The notes beneath the pieces were generated by a model. The model was not told the DNA's origin, searched no databases, and was given only the letters and a program-made list of their open reading frames with translations. A stretch of 64,000 nucleotides of DNA from JAOUGY01 sp963792365 (GTDB taxonomy: Bacteria; Actinomycetota; Acidimicrobiia; Spongiisociales; ZC4RG35), in assembly GCA_963792365.1 (NCBI GenBank), contig CAWBVW010000005.1, positions 620,001-684,000 on the forward strand, written 5' to 3'. Made by a program: the position numbers and the translations under genes. This document shows positions 40,642 through 49,209 of this stretch, piece after piece. Each line of letters starts with the position of its first letter. Positions within the stretch are counted from its first letter, which is position 1.

Positions 40642-42387
40642 TCAGCTGCTGGGGACGATCGCCTCAGCGCTGGTGATCAGCTGCGGCACGTACTGGAAGT
40701 CGGGGGTGATCGTGAAAGCACCCTCGAGCACGGCGGTTGCCACGAGCCCTGCAGCGAACAGGTTCCCGTCTGGCGAGAACGTATTCATCGACTCGGGCTG
40801 CTGGTCGGCGCCGAAGGTCACGGTCTCCTTACCAGTCCATGTACCCACGTTCCAGAAGGGACCCACCTGGGTGGCGTTGTCCTTCGGGCCCTGGATCTCG
40901 GAGTTCCAGGCGAAGAACGTCGGCTTCTGGTACATCGGGATGAGCGGCACCTGGGCCAGCCACATCTCGTCGGCCTGGTTGTACACGGCGGCACGCTCGT
41001 CGGGATCGACGATCCCGTCCGTCGTCTTGATCAGTGCGTCAACTTCCTCGTCGCAGAACCGGAGGTTGTTGATGGCTCCAAATCCGTTGGGAGCATCACC
41101 TTCGCAGTAGTACAGCGTGTTGCCTCCGTTGGGATCAGGTGAACCCACCCAGGCGAAGTTGAAGATGTTCCACTGCTCCGCGCCACCGTAGAAGTTCTCG
41201 TCCGCGAAGACGTCGGCCGCCGGGCCGAACTTCGCCACGACTTCGATGCCGACGTTCTTCAAGTCGGCCTGTGCCAGCTCGAACTGGAGCTCACGACCTT
41301 CGTTGCCGGCAGTGGTCGTCCACGTGAGCGAGACACGCTCGCCGTCGCAAACGTAGATGCCGTCGTCGCCCTTGGTGCAACCGTTGTCGGTGAGCAGCGC
41401 CTCGGCGGCTGCCGGGTCGAACGGGAACACACTGTTGAAGTGGTCCTCGTAGTACGCCGAGTTGCTCATCCACACCGAGTTGCCGAGCGGCTCGGCTCCA
41501 GCGGAGATCGGACGGACGATGGCCTCGACGATGGCATCACGGTTGATGCCCTGGGCAATCGCCTGCCTGATGTACTGGTTCTGCAGGAGCGGCACATCCT
41601 GGTTGAAGTCGAAGTGCTCCCACACCGGTCCGAGGCCTGCTTCCCACTCCACGCCCTCGATCCCGTCCACTTCCTCCACGAGGGAGACCTGTGGCTGCGG
41701 GTAGAACATGTCGATCTCTTGTCCCTTGAGCGCCTGGACCTGGGTCTGGCTGTCCTCGAGGAAGGGGATAACGATGGTCTGGACGTCACCGAGGTCCGAA
41801 CCGTCGACTCCGGCGGAGGCCCAGTAGTTCTCGTTCCTCGTGAGGACGATGCGCTCGTCCTTCACCCACTCGGACATCACGAACGGGCCCGACCCCAGGG
41901 TGATCAGGTCATCCCAGACGGTGTCGAAGTCTTTACCCTCCAACTCGGCCTTCGGCATGATGACGCCGAAAAGCGTCTGCCATGGGGCGTAGACCGAGTC
42001 GAACTGGAAGACGACGGTCTTGTCGTCGACCACTTCGTAGCCCGAGATCTTGTCGTATCCGTCCCTCGAGAGGATGTCGTTGTCCTCGTTCATGATGGTT
42101 TCCCATGTGAATCCGAAGTCATCGGCTGTCACAGGGGTGCCGTCGGCCCAGGATGCGTCCGGGTGAATGTTGTACTTCACACAGAAGGCAGTCGGGCAGT
42201 CACCGACGACGGTGGTCGTCGTGGTCGCGGCTGTGGTCGTGGTTGTCTCGGCGGCTGCGGTCGTTTCGGTTGTGTCCCCTTCGGTCGTCTCGGTGGTCGC
42301 GTCCGAGCCGCAAGCGGCTAGAACGAGTCCGAGTACGGCCAGAAGAGACAACATCCGAACGGCGCGGCCAGAGCGCAATGCTCGCAC
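40642..42387 (-). CDS. ABC transporter substrate-binding lipoprotein, family 5 (OppA/DppA-like)
   Basis: 581 residues from GTG 42385-42387 (GGAGG 9 nt upstream). Signal peptide with lipobox LLAVLGLVLAACGSD, then a Thr/Glu-rich spacer (about 30 residues), then an SBP_bac_5 fold: WADGTPVTADDFGFTWE, ILSRDGYDKISGYEVVDDKTVVFQFD, LGSGPFVMSEW, NQYIRQAIAQGINRDAIVEAI. The binding lobe is rich in acidic and aromatic residues. Peptides are the usual ligands of this family; others carry nickel, sugars or bile acids. It heads the opp operon. Confidence 0.94.
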   Translation of the reverse strand: MRALRSGRAVRMLSLLAVLGLVLAACGSDATTETTEGDTTETTAAAETTTTTAATTTTTVVGDCPTAFCVKYNIHPDASWADGTPVTADDFGFTWETIMNEDNDILSRDGYDKISGYEVVDDKTVVFQFDSVYAPWQTLFGVIMPKAELEGKDFDTVWDDLITLGSGPFVMSEWVKDERIVLTRNENYWASAGVDGSDLGDVQTIVIPFLEDSQTQVQALKGQEIDMFYPQPQVSLVEEVDGIEGVEWEAGLGPVWEHFDFNQDVPLLQNQYIRQAIAQGINRDAIVEAIVRPISAGAEPLGNSVWMSNSAYYEDHFNSVFPFDPAAAEALLTDNGCTKGDDGIYVCDGERVSLTWTTTAGNEGRELQFELAQADLKNVGIEVVAKFGPAADVFADENFYGGAEQWNIFNFAWVGSPDPNGGNTLYYCEGDAPNGFGAINNLRFCDEEVDALIKTTDGIVDPDERAAVYNQADEMWLAQVPLIPMYQKPTFFAWNSEIQGPKDNATQVGPFWNVGTWTGKETVTFGADQQPESMNTFSPDGNLFAAGLVATAVLEGAFTITPDFQYVPQLITSAEAIVPSS

Positions 42388-42436
42388 GGTTCGTTTCCTC
42401 CCTACTTGCGTACATGAGCGTTGAAGTGGCTCGACG

Positions 42437-42456
42437 AGACCGGAGAAGCCCGGTCT
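42437..42456 (-). other. Hairpin in the leader of the peptide-binding-protein gene
   Basis: AGACCGG (42437-42443) pairs with CCGGTCT (42450-42456) around a 6-nt loop, about 50 nt before the start codon. A TAGCTC -10-like box lies just upstream in the minus-strand sense. Function unknown. Confidence 0.35.
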
Positions 42457-42557
42457 ACCAGAGCTACACTCCACCGCATCCGAACAGAAATCCGGATGGT
42501 GAAACGATAGACGGATGCGCGCGACAACGCCACCCACGGCGGGCGACCCGATTCGGA

Positions 42558-43697
42558 TCAGGCTTCGTCGCCCAGCGGTGATGCCCCGCCTTGTTTTGGC
42601 CGCACCCGGCGTTTCGGTTCGCGGAGCGACTCGGATTCCACCAGTTCGTGGCGATCGATGGCCGTCGAGATGAACGCCTGGATCGTTGCTGCCACCGGCA
42701 GCGCCAGGACGGCACCGACGCCGCCGATCAGCGAGGCTCCGGCGATGACGGCCCCCACCGAGATCGCGGGGTGAATGGCCATCGCCTTCGCAGTGATGCG
42801 TGGTGCCACGACGAAGTTCTCGAGCTGTTGGTACGCGACCAGCGCGATCACGACCCAGAGTGCATCCAACGGCGATTCGGCGAGCGCCACCAATACGGGC
42901 ACTACGGCCGCGATGTAGGTGCCCACCACGGGGACGAACTGGGAGATCACACCGACCCACAACGAAAGCGCGAGGATGTACGGCACGTCGAGAACTGCCA
43001 AGACCGCAGCGGTGAATGCAGCCGCCACCGACGCCAGCACAAGCCGGGAGTAGATGTAGCCACCGGTCTTGGCGACAGCGATGTCCCAGATCTTCAAGAG
43101 CTCTCGCTGCCGGTGAGGTGGAAAGACCCCGAGAACGGTACGACGCATCGCCGGTCCCTCGGCAACCATGTAGTAGGCGAACAGAGCGATGGTCACCACT
43201 TGGAACACGGCGCTGAAGATGGTGTTGGAAACAGAGAGCAGACCCCCGGCGACACTGCCCCCGTAGGTACCGAGCAATGAGCCGAGATCTTCGAACTGCG
43301 AAGTGATCTGCTCATCGATGATCTCAGAGTCGATCAGATCCTGTTCGATCAGCATCTGCTGGGCGTCCTCGACATATCCGGGGATGTTGTCCGCCAGTGC
43401 CGATGCCTGTTCGACGAACAACGGGACCAGGGACCCGACAAAGGCGACGAGCACCACGATCGAAACCAGGAACACGAAACCGGAGGCATGTCGGCGCTTC
43501 CACCCTTTGCCGGTCAAGTACTGGGCTGCCGGCTCGAGGGCCACTGCCACGAACAGGGCGATGAAGGTCATGAAGATGAGCGTCCGGAGGCGGCTCGCGA
43601 TCCACAGGACGGCCAGGACGCCGAGGATCACGAGCGCCACACTCAGCGACGCTCGCGGCAGCCAAGCCGGCACCCCACGACGGTCTGAATCGTTCAC
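42558..43697 (-). CDS. AI-2E family transporter (PerM-like)
   Basis: 379 residues from GTG 43695-43697. About eight membrane segments arranged as in the AI-2E/TqsA/PerM family, with ALFVAVALEPAAQYL, a long soluble insert (residues 115-160, SADNIPGYVEDAQQMLIEQ-like), VVTIALFAYYMVAEGPAMRR, SLWVGVISQFVPVVGTYIAAVVPVLVAL and the C-terminal NFVVAPRITAKAMAIHPAISVGAVIAGASLIGGVGAVLALPVAATIQ. Members export small molecules or act as sodium/proton antiporters; the ligand here is unknown. It is divergent from malQ. Confidence 0.93.
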   Translation of the reverse strand: MNDSDRRGVPAWLPRASLSVALVILGVLAVLWIASRLRTLIFMTFIALFVAVALEPAAQYLTGKGWKRRHASGFVFLVSIVVLVAFVGSLVPLFVEQASALADNIPGYVEDAQQMLIEQDLIDSEIIDEQITSQFEDLGSLLGTYGGSVAGGLLSVSNTIFSAVFQVVTIALFAYYMVAEGPAMRRTVLGVFPPHRQRELLKIWDIAVAKTGGYIYSRLVLASVAAAFTAAVLAVLDVPYILALSLWVGVISQFVPVVGTYIAAVVPVLVALAESPLDALWVVIALVAYQQLENFVVAPRITAKAMAIHPAISVGAVIAGASLIGGVGAVLALPVAATIQAFISTAIDRHELVESESLREPKRRVRPKQGGASPLGDEA

Positions 43698-43704
43698 CGT
43701 CAGC

Positions 43705-43710
43705 AGGGTA
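43705..43710 (-). promoter_or_regulatory. Leaderless -10 box TACCCT of the AI-2E family gene
   Basis: TACCCT ends 7 nt before GTG 43697 and fixes this start against the longer open frame to 43799. Confidence 0.5.
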
Positions 43711-43752
43711 CCCGGGTCCTGTCGGACGAGCCGCCGGCAGCCCGGCCCTCCA

Positions 43753-43758
43753 TATACT
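43753..43758 (+). promoter_or_regulatory. Leaderless -10 box TATACT of malQ
   Basis: TATACT, close to the ideal TATAAT, ends 8 nt before ATG 43767. Confidence 0.55.
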
Positions 43759-43766
43759 CGCGCCGA

Positions 43767-45260
43767 ATGAGTCCCCGCACCTCCGGCATCCTTCTTCATC
43801 CGACGTCACTTCCTGGCCCGGGAGGCATCGGTTCACTGGGTGCCGACGCACGCACCTTCGCCGAGGTGCTCGCCGACATGGGACAGTCCTGGTGGCAGAT
43901 GCTCCCGGTGGGTCCGACCGGGTATGCCGACTCGCCGTACCAATCGCCATCGACCTTCGCCGGCAATCCGCTGCTCATCGACCTCGACTCGCTTGCCGAA
44001 ACCGGCTTGATCGATTCCGTACGGATGGGTAGCCCGGCGCTGCCCACCGACCACGTGGACTTCGGCTCGACGATCCCCTGGAAGATGTCGATCGTCGGCG
44101 ACGCCGCGGACCGTCTCACGCTCGACCCACCGGTGGAACTCATCGAGTTCGAGCGTCGACACGGTCCCACGTGGCTCAACGACTTCGCACTGTTCACTGC
44201 GCTCAAGCGAACGCACGCCCTCGCGCCATGGTGGGAATGGGAGGACGATCTCGTTCGGCGACGGCCGGCGGCCATCGCGATGGCGCGGGCCGAGCATCGG
44301 GGCCTCGTCGGTCGGGTGGTGGCGGAACAGTTCTTGTTCGACCGACAGTGGTCGAGGCTCCGTGGCCATTGCCAGGAGCACGGCATACGGCTGATCGGCG
44401 ACATCCCGATCTTTGTGGCACATGATTCGGCTGACGTCTGGGCCAACCCGGATCTGTTTCTGCTGGACGACGACTACGAGCCGACGGTGGTGGCCGGTGT
44501 TCCACCGGATTACTTCTCCGAAACCGGGCAGCGGTGGGGCAACCCTTTGTACGACTGGGACCGCCACCAGGCGGACGACTTTGCCTGGTGGATCTCCCGC
44601 ATGGCACGCGTCTTCGAACTGTTCGACCTCGTGAGAGTCGACCACTTTCGCGGGTTCGCCGCCTCTTGGCACATCCCGGCGGAGTACGACACCGCGGTCG
44701 AGGGAACCTGGGTGAAAGCGCCGGGCGAGCAGCTGTTCGACCGTCTGTCCGAGGTTTTTGGTCACCTGCCGGTCATCGCCGAGGACCTCGGAATCATCAC
44801 CGACGACGTGAAGGCGCTTCGCGACCGGTACGGGCTCCCTGGCATGAAGGTCCTCCAGTTCGGGTTCGGCACCGAGAGCGACCATGCCCTGGAGGAGTTC
44901 ACCGCGAACGTCGTCGCCTATCCAGGCACGCACGACAACGACACCGCATTGGGCTGGTTCGACGACGACGACCCGGATCGCCTCGAAGAGCGTGAGCTCG
45001 CATTGAAGGTGCTCGAGTCGGAAGGCTCGGAGTTCCATTGGGACATGATCGACGCCGTCATGGCCTCGGTCGCCGACACCGCAATCACTCCACTTCAGGA
45101 CGTTCTGGGACTTGGAACCGAATGCCGGATGAACCTCCCGGGAACGACGGGAGGAAACTGGCAGTGGCGATTCCGATGGGAGCAGCTGACGCCGGATCTG
45201 ATCGACCGAATGCGACGACTCACCGAGGAGACCGGTCGCCTGCCGCGTTCGTCTCCATGA
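43767..45260 (+). CDS. malQ: 4-alpha-glucanotransferase (amylomaltase)
   Basis: 497 residues, the length of short bacterial MalQ enzymes (GH77). It transfers alpha-1,4-glucan segments between maltodextrins. Seen: RTSGILLHPTSLPGPGGIGSLG, WWQMLPVGPTGYADSPYQSPSTFAGNPLLIDL, IRLIGDIPIFVAHDSADVW, VRVDHFRGFAASW with the nucleophile Asp, and AEDLGIITDDVKALRDRYGLPGMKVLQFGF with the acid/base Glu, then PGTHDNDTALGW. The neighbouring methyltransferase overlaps its stop (ATGA). Confidence 0.97.
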   Translation: MSPRTSGILLHPTSLPGPGGIGSLGADARTFAEVLADMGQSWWQMLPVGPTGYADSPYQSPSTFAGNPLLIDLDSLAETGLIDSVRMGSPALPTDHVDFGSTIPWKMSIVGDAADRLTLDPPVELIEFERRHGPTWLNDFALFTALKRTHALAPWWEWEDDLVRRRPAAIAMARAEHRGLVGRVVAEQFLFDRQWSRLRGHCQEHGIRLIGDIPIFVAHDSADVWANPDLFLLDDDYEPTVVAGVPPDYFSETGQRWGNPLYDWDRHQADDFAWWISRMARVFELFDLVRVDHFRGFAASWHIPAEYDTAVEGTWVKAPGEQLFDRLSEVFGHLPVIAEDLGIITDDVKALRDRYGLPGMKVLQFGFGTESDHALEEFTANVVAYPGTHDNDTALGWFDDDDPDRLEERELALKVLESEGSEFHWDMIDAVMASVADTAITPLQDVLGLGTECRMNLPGTTGGNWQWRFRWEQLTPDLIDRMRRLTEETGRLPRSSP

Positions 45261-46033
45261 GGTGGAACCCCGAGGTCTACCTCGAGTACGCCGACTTCCG
45301 TCTCCGACCTGGCATCGAGCTGATGGCGAGGATCACCAACCAGGAGCCGCGCAGCGTGCTCGATCTGGGCTGCGGTACCGGGCATTTGACGTTGGCGCTC
45401 TCTCGCCGCTTCCCGAACGCGACCGTCACGGGGCTCGATGCCTCGTCCGACATGCTCGACCAGGCCCGACGACTCGATTCCGACATCCGATGGATCCAGG
45501 ACGATCTGGCGACCTGGGAGCCCTCGCACGCCTTCGACGTGATCTTCTCCAATGCCGCGTTGCACTGGCTCGACAACCACGAGCAGCTCATCCCGCGGAT
45601 CTCGCGGTGGTTGGCGCCTGGAGGCTCGTTGGCGATCCAGATGCCCGACAACTGGAAGGAGCCCACCCACACCGTGCCCGCCCGAATCCTCGACGAGCCG
45701 CAGTGGGCCCGGGGGGCCCGAGACGCCCTGATGAGGGATCGAGTCGGCACTCCCGCCTCCTACCGGTCGATGCTCGTGAGTCATTACGAGGCGATCGACA
45801 TGTGGACCACCACGTATCACCAGGTGCTGACCGGGGACGACCCTGTGCTCGGCTGGGTGAGCGGATCCGTGCTGAGACCGGTCGTGGCGGCTCTCGACGA
45901 ACCCGACCGCTCCCGGTTCCTCGACCTCTGCGCAGAGGAATACCGACGCAGCTACCCGCCGCAACCCGACGGGACCACCATGCTTCCGTTCAAGCGGCTG
46001 TTCATCGTGGGGTCGAGGGCTCGACCGTCTTGA
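45257..46033 (+). CDS. tam: Class I SAM methyltransferase, trans-aconitate 2-methyltransferase-like
   Basis: 258 residues from ATG 45257, overlapping malQ by ATGA. Starts MRWNPEVYLEYADFRLRPGIELMARI, the Tam-type opening. SAM motif I is VLDLGCGTGHLTLALSRRFPNATVTGLDAS (residues 32-61); DVIFSNAALHWLDNHEQLIPRISRWLAPGGSLAIQMPDN follows. Tam methylates trans-aconitate formed by spontaneous isomerisation in the citrate cycle. Substrate is by similarity of layout only. Confidence 0.9.
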   Translation: MRWNPEVYLEYADFRLRPGIELMARITNQEPRSVLDLGCGTGHLTLALSRRFPNATVTGLDASSDMLDQARRLDSDIRWIQDDLATWEPSHAFDVIFSNAALHWLDNHEQLIPRISRWLAPGGSLAIQMPDNWKEPTHTVPARILDEPQWARGARDALMRDRVGTPASYRSMLVSHYEAIDMWTTTYHQVLTGDDPVLGWVSGSVLRPVVAALDEPDRSRFLDLCAEEYRRSYPPQPDGTTMLPFKRLFIVGSRARPS

Positions 46034-46052
46034 CGCGATGTCTCCGCGCCGC

Positions 46053-46928
46053 TCACTTCTCGATCGGAACCCTCACTGCATTGCCGTATTCGGTCCACGA
46101 GCCGTCGTAGTTGCGGACCTTGGGGTATCCCAACAGATGGGTGAGCACGAACCAGGTGTGGCTCGATCGCTCGCCGATCCGGCAGTACGCCACCACATCG
46201 TCATCGGGGTCGATCCCCTGCTCCTCCTGATAGATCGCCCGGAGTTCGTCGGCGCCCTTGAACGACCCGTCGTCGTTCGCAGCCCGCTTCCAGGGCACGT
46301 TGCGCGCTCCCGGGATGTGGCCGCCCCTGAGGGCACCCTCGTTCGGGTAGTCGGGCATGTGCATACGTTCGCCCCGGAACTCCTCAGGAGACCGGACGTC
46401 GACCATCGGCTTTCGGGCCTGCGAGTGTTCGACCGCGTCCGCCAGGAACGCGCGAATCTTCGAGTCGTCGCGCGGTGGGACCGGATACACGGTCGGGGTG
46501 CGGGGCGTGGGCTCGGTGGTCATCGGCCGTCCTTCAGTCACCCACTTCTGGCGACCACCATCGAGGAGCCTGAGGTCACGATGGCCGAAGAGCGAGAACA
46601 CCCAGAGGGCGTATGCGGCCCACCAGTTGAAGTTGTCGCCATAGAACACGACCGTCGAGTCGGGCGCAATCCCCTTGACCGACATGAGCCGGGCGAACGC
46701 TTCTGGATCGAGGTAGTCCCGCACAGTCGGATCGTTCAGATCGGCGTGCCAATCCACCTTCACGGCACCCGGGATGTGACCGGTCTCGTAGAGCAGCACG
46801 TCTTCGTCGGACTCGACGATCACCACAGACGGGTCGTCGAGGTGAGCGGCGAGCCACTCGGTGGAGACGAGCTTCTCTGGGTGGGCGTACTCGGCGAACT
46901 TCTCGGAGGCGTCGAGCGGTGCGGGCAT
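46053..46928 (-). CDS. Thiosulfate/3-mercaptopyruvate sulfurtransferase, two-domain rhodanese
   Basis: 291 residues from ATG 46926-46928 (GGAGA upstream). Two rhodanese domains: an inactive N-terminal one (EWLAAHLDDPSVVIVESDED, ETGHIPGAVKVDWHADLNDP) and a catalytic C-terminal one with DVRSPEEFRGE and the active-site loop VAYCRIGERSSHTWFVL. That loop is the one found in mycobacterial CysA2/SseA enzymes. It moves sulfur from thiosulfate or mercaptopyruvate to acceptors. It is divergent from sufE, a pairing also known for sseA in mycobacteria. Confidence 0.95.
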   Translation of the reverse strand: MPAPLDASEKFAEYAHPEKLVSTEWLAAHLDDPSVVIVESDEDVLLYETGHIPGAVKVDWHADLNDPTVRDYLDPEAFARLMSVKGIAPDSTVVFYGDNFNWWAAYALWVFSLFGHRDLRLLDGGRQKWVTEGRPMTTEPTPRTPTVYPVPPRDDSKIRAFLADAVEHSQARKPMVDVRSPEEFRGERMHMPDYPNEGALRGGHIPGARNVPWKRAANDDGSFKGADELRAIYQEEQGIDPDDDVVAYCRIGERSSHTWFVLTHLLGYPKVRNYDGSWTEYGNAVRVPIEK

Positions 46929-46993
46929 GGTCGGGTCTCCTTCCGGCGTCGAACCGATTCTAAACACCATCTGGATAGTGAAAATGTGTGGTC

Positions 46994-46999
46994 TACAGT
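46994..46999 (+). promoter_or_regulatory. -10 box TACAGT of the sufE gene (leaderless)
   Basis: TACAGT ends 6 nt before ATG 47006. GAAGG in the gap also resembles a ribosome binding site, but it would be too close to the transcription start to serve. Confidence 0.5.
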
Positions 47000-47005
47000 C
47001 GAAGG

Positions 47006-47428
47006 ATGGCGATTCCCGAGAAACTCCAACAGATCGTCGACGTCATGCGGGCTTCTCCCAAGGAGTTCCGGACGGAGGCACTCCTGGACTATTCGAAGCG
47101 CATCCCACCGCTTCCCGACCACATCGCCGCCGGCGACCTCGAACAGGTACACGAGTGCCAAACGCCGTTCTTCCTGGCGACAGAGGTCGACGAGGACGGC
47201 TCGACACACATGTATTTCCAGGCTCCCCCCGAGTCACCGACGGTTCGCGGGTTCGCAGGGATCCTGCTGGCCGGCCTCGACGGCGAACAGGCCGAGGCCG
47301 TCCTCGACGTGCCCGACGACTTCTTCTACGGCATGGGCCTCGAAGAGGTCGTCACTCCTCTACGCCTGAGAGGCATGGGGGCGATCCTCGCCAGGCTCAA
47401 GAGGCAGATACGCGAGCAGCTCGGCTGA
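47006..47428 (+). CDS. sufE: SufE family sulfur-acceptor protein
   Basis: 140 residues. KLQQIVDVMRASPKEFRTEALLDYSKRIPPLPDHI opens the SufE fold; the sulfur-accepting Cys lies in VHECQTPFFLATEV near 51, and the C-terminal helix pair contains LLAGLDGEQAEAVLDVPDDFFYGMGL. SufE takes persulfide sulfur from a cysteine desulfurase or a rhodanese and passes it to Fe-S assembly. The divergent rhodanese is a plausible donor. Confidence 0.93.
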   Translation: MAIPEKLQQIVDVMRASPKEFRTEALLDYSKRIPPLPDHIAAGDLEQVHECQTPFFLATEVDEDGSTHMYFQAPPESPTVRGFAGILLAGLDGEQAEAVLDVPDDFFYGMGLEEVVTPLRLRGMGAILARLKRQIREQLG

Positions 47429-47443
47429 CGCCGAGCTGCTGTA

Positions 47444-47532
47444 CTGAGTAATGGGTACAAAGCACTCGGACCGGAGCAGAGGGTCGTGATGGCCCGCTCC
47501 GGTCTCGGTACCAAGTACTTCGTACTCGGTAC
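47444..47532 (-). repeat. AGTAC-rich palindromic intergenic element
   Basis: Contains a long hairpin GACCGGAGC/GCTCCGGTC (arms near 47477-47485 and 47510-47518) flanked by GTACT/AGTAC half-repeats (GGTACCAAGTACTTCGTAC near 47518-47536). A shorter relative, with CCAAGTACT, lies at 33322-33340 after another minus-strand gene. Confidence 0.45.
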
Positions 47533-47559
47533 TGATCTGAGGGCTCTGCCCTCAGATCA
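47533..47559 (-). terminator. Bidirectional hairpin between sufE and the SDR gene
   Basis: A 12-bp perfect stem with a TCT loop (arms 47533-47544 and 47548-47559) that includes the SDR stop codon. Read in the plus sense it is followed by TTTCGG and can end sufE transcripts; in the minus sense an AGTAC-rich element follows. Confidence 0.65.
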
Positions 47560-48318
47560 TTTCGGTCCCATCCGGATGCCGCCGTCCATGCGAATGCTCT
47601 CGCCGTTCATGTAGTCGTGGGTGAGCAGCAGGTATGCAAGTTCTGCGTAATCCTCCGGGACACCGAGGCGTTTCGGGAACAACACCTGTTCCGCCAGAGA
47701 GATACGCGCGGCCTCAGGCAGAGCCGCAAGGAGCGGGGTGTCGATGATGCCCGGTGCGATCGTGTTCACCCGGACACCGACACTCGAGAGGTCGCGGGCA
47801 ATCGGCAGGGTCATCCCGACGATGCCCCCCTTCGAAGCGGAGTAGGCGGCTTGACCGATCTGGCCGTCGTAGGCGGCCACCGATGCGGTGTTGACGATCG
47901 CGCCGCGACTGCCGTGGTCGTCGACCGGGTCGGTCACAGCCATGGCTGCGGCGGCGAGCCTCGTGCAGTTGAAGGTGCCGATCAGGTTGATCGATATGAC
48001 CTTCTGGAAGTACCCCAGATCATGCGGTGTGCCATCTCGATTCACCGTGCGCGCCACGGAGCCAATCCCGGCGCAGTTGACCAGAGCACGCAGCGGGCCC
48101 ATCTCGGAGGCGGCGTCTACTGCAGCTTTCACCTCTTCCGAGGTGACGTCGGCCCCGACGAACGCCCCCGACAGCTCGGAGGCGAGCGACTCGCCCGCCT
48201 CGGCATTGAGGTCCACTATGACCACCTTTGCGCCAGCTTGCGAGAGGCGACGTGCGGTTGCTGCACCGAGACCGGATGCGCCGCCGGTGACGATGGCCGA
48301 CGAACCGGACAGATCCAT
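47557..48318 (-). CDS. SDR family dehydrogenase (3-hydroxy-2-methylbutyryl-CoA / type-2 HAD-like)
   Basis: 253 residues from ATG 48316-48318 (GAGGAG upstream). Cofactor motif AIVTGGASGLGAATARRLSQAGAKVVIVDLN with an Asp after strand 2, indicating NAD. NCAGIGSVARTVNRDGTPHDLGYFQKVISINLIGTFNCTRLAAAAM and VNTASVAAYDGQIGQAAYSASKGGIVGMTLPIARDL carry the Ser-Tyr-Lys triad. This layout is that of 17beta-HSD10/3-hydroxyacyl-CoA dehydrogenase type II, which acts in isoleucine and branched fatty-acid breakdown. It fits the acyl-CoA genes at 30-36 kb but has its own promoter (TACCGT near 48350). Confidence 0.92.
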   Translation of the reverse strand: MDLSGSSAIVTGGASGLGAATARRLSQAGAKVVIVDLNAEAGESLASELSGAFVGADVTSEEVKAAVDAASEMGPLRALVNCAGIGSVARTVNRDGTPHDLGYFQKVISINLIGTFNCTRLAAAAMAVTDPVDDHGSRGAIVNTASVAAYDGQIGQAAYSASKGGIVGMTLPIARDLSSVGVRVNTIAPGIIDTPLLAALPEAARISLAEQVLFPKRLGVPEDYAELAYLLLTHDYMNGESIRMDGGIRMGPK

Positions 48319-48423
48319 GTGAACTCCTCCTCGTGAACGAACCCCGACGGTACCGTGCCGATTCATGATCGCCGCATTCGAGCACGGAGCACCTGAACCC
48401 AATGCACCTCGCGGGGGTCGTCG

Positions 48424-49209
48424 TTGATCGGCGTGTTCGACTCCGGCCTGGGCGGCATGTCCATCGTGATGGCGATTCGGGACGAATTGCCTGACGCCGA
48501 AATCGTCTACTTCGCCGACAGCGGGCGCGCGCCCTATGGACGCCGTCCGCTACAGGTCGTCCGTTCGTTCTCGGAGGAGATCACGATCCGCTTGCTCGAG
48601 CAAGGTGCGCGAATGATCGTGGTCGCCTGCAACGCGGCTTCGGCGGCGGCCTTGCACCACCTGCGCTCCGTTCACCCTGGCATCCCTTTCGTGGGCATGG
48701 AACCCGCCGTGAAGCCGGCCGCCGCCACCACTGCGAGTGGCGTCGTCGGGGTGTTGACGACGGCAGCCACCTTCCAAGGCGAGATGTTCGCCTCGGTCAT
48801 CGACCGGTTCGCCGCCGGGGTCGAGGTCGTGTCGTCCATCTGTGATGGATGGGTCGAACTCGTCGAGTCGGGGGTGATCGATGGCCCGAGCGCCGAGTCG
48901 GTTGTGAGACGTCACGTGGAACCGCTGGTCTCGGCGGGCGCCGACACGCTGGTGCTCGGCTGCACGCACTACCCGTTCCTCGGCCCCGTCATCCGGCGAG
49001 TCGCAGGTCCCAGCGTGACGCTCATCGATCCCGCCCCCGCCGTGGGCAGGCAAGCACGCCGGGTCGCATCCGATCTCAACGGGCAGCTCGGGCATTCCGG
49101 ATCCCTCCGGATCGAGACCAGTGGCGACCCGGAACGGGTCTCACGTGTCGTCGCGATGCTCACCGGCTTGGCACCAGCCACGAGCACCGTAACCTTCCCG
49201 ATGGCATGA
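48424..49209 (+). CDS. murI: Glutamate racemase
   Basis: 261 residues from TTG 48424, chosen because it gives the family opening IGVFDSGLGG. The two catalytic Cys are in VVACNAASAAAL (near residue 72) and LGCTHYPFLGPVI (near 181). It makes D-glutamate for peptidoglycan. Its stop overlaps the next start by ATGA, and the third gene of the run is menF. Confidence 0.95.
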   Translation: MIGVFDSGLGGMSIVMAIRDELPDAEIVYFADSGRAPYGRRPLQVVRSFSEEITIRLLEQGARMIVVACNAASAAALHHLRSVHPGIPFVGMEPAVKPAAATTASGVVGVLTTAATFQGEMFASVIDRFAAGVEVVSSICDGWVELVESGVIDGPSAESVVRRHVEPLVSAGADTLVLGCTHYPFLGPVIRRVAGPSVTLIDPAPAVGRQARRVASDLNGQLGHSGSLRIETSGDPERVSRVVAMLTGLAPATSTVTFPMA

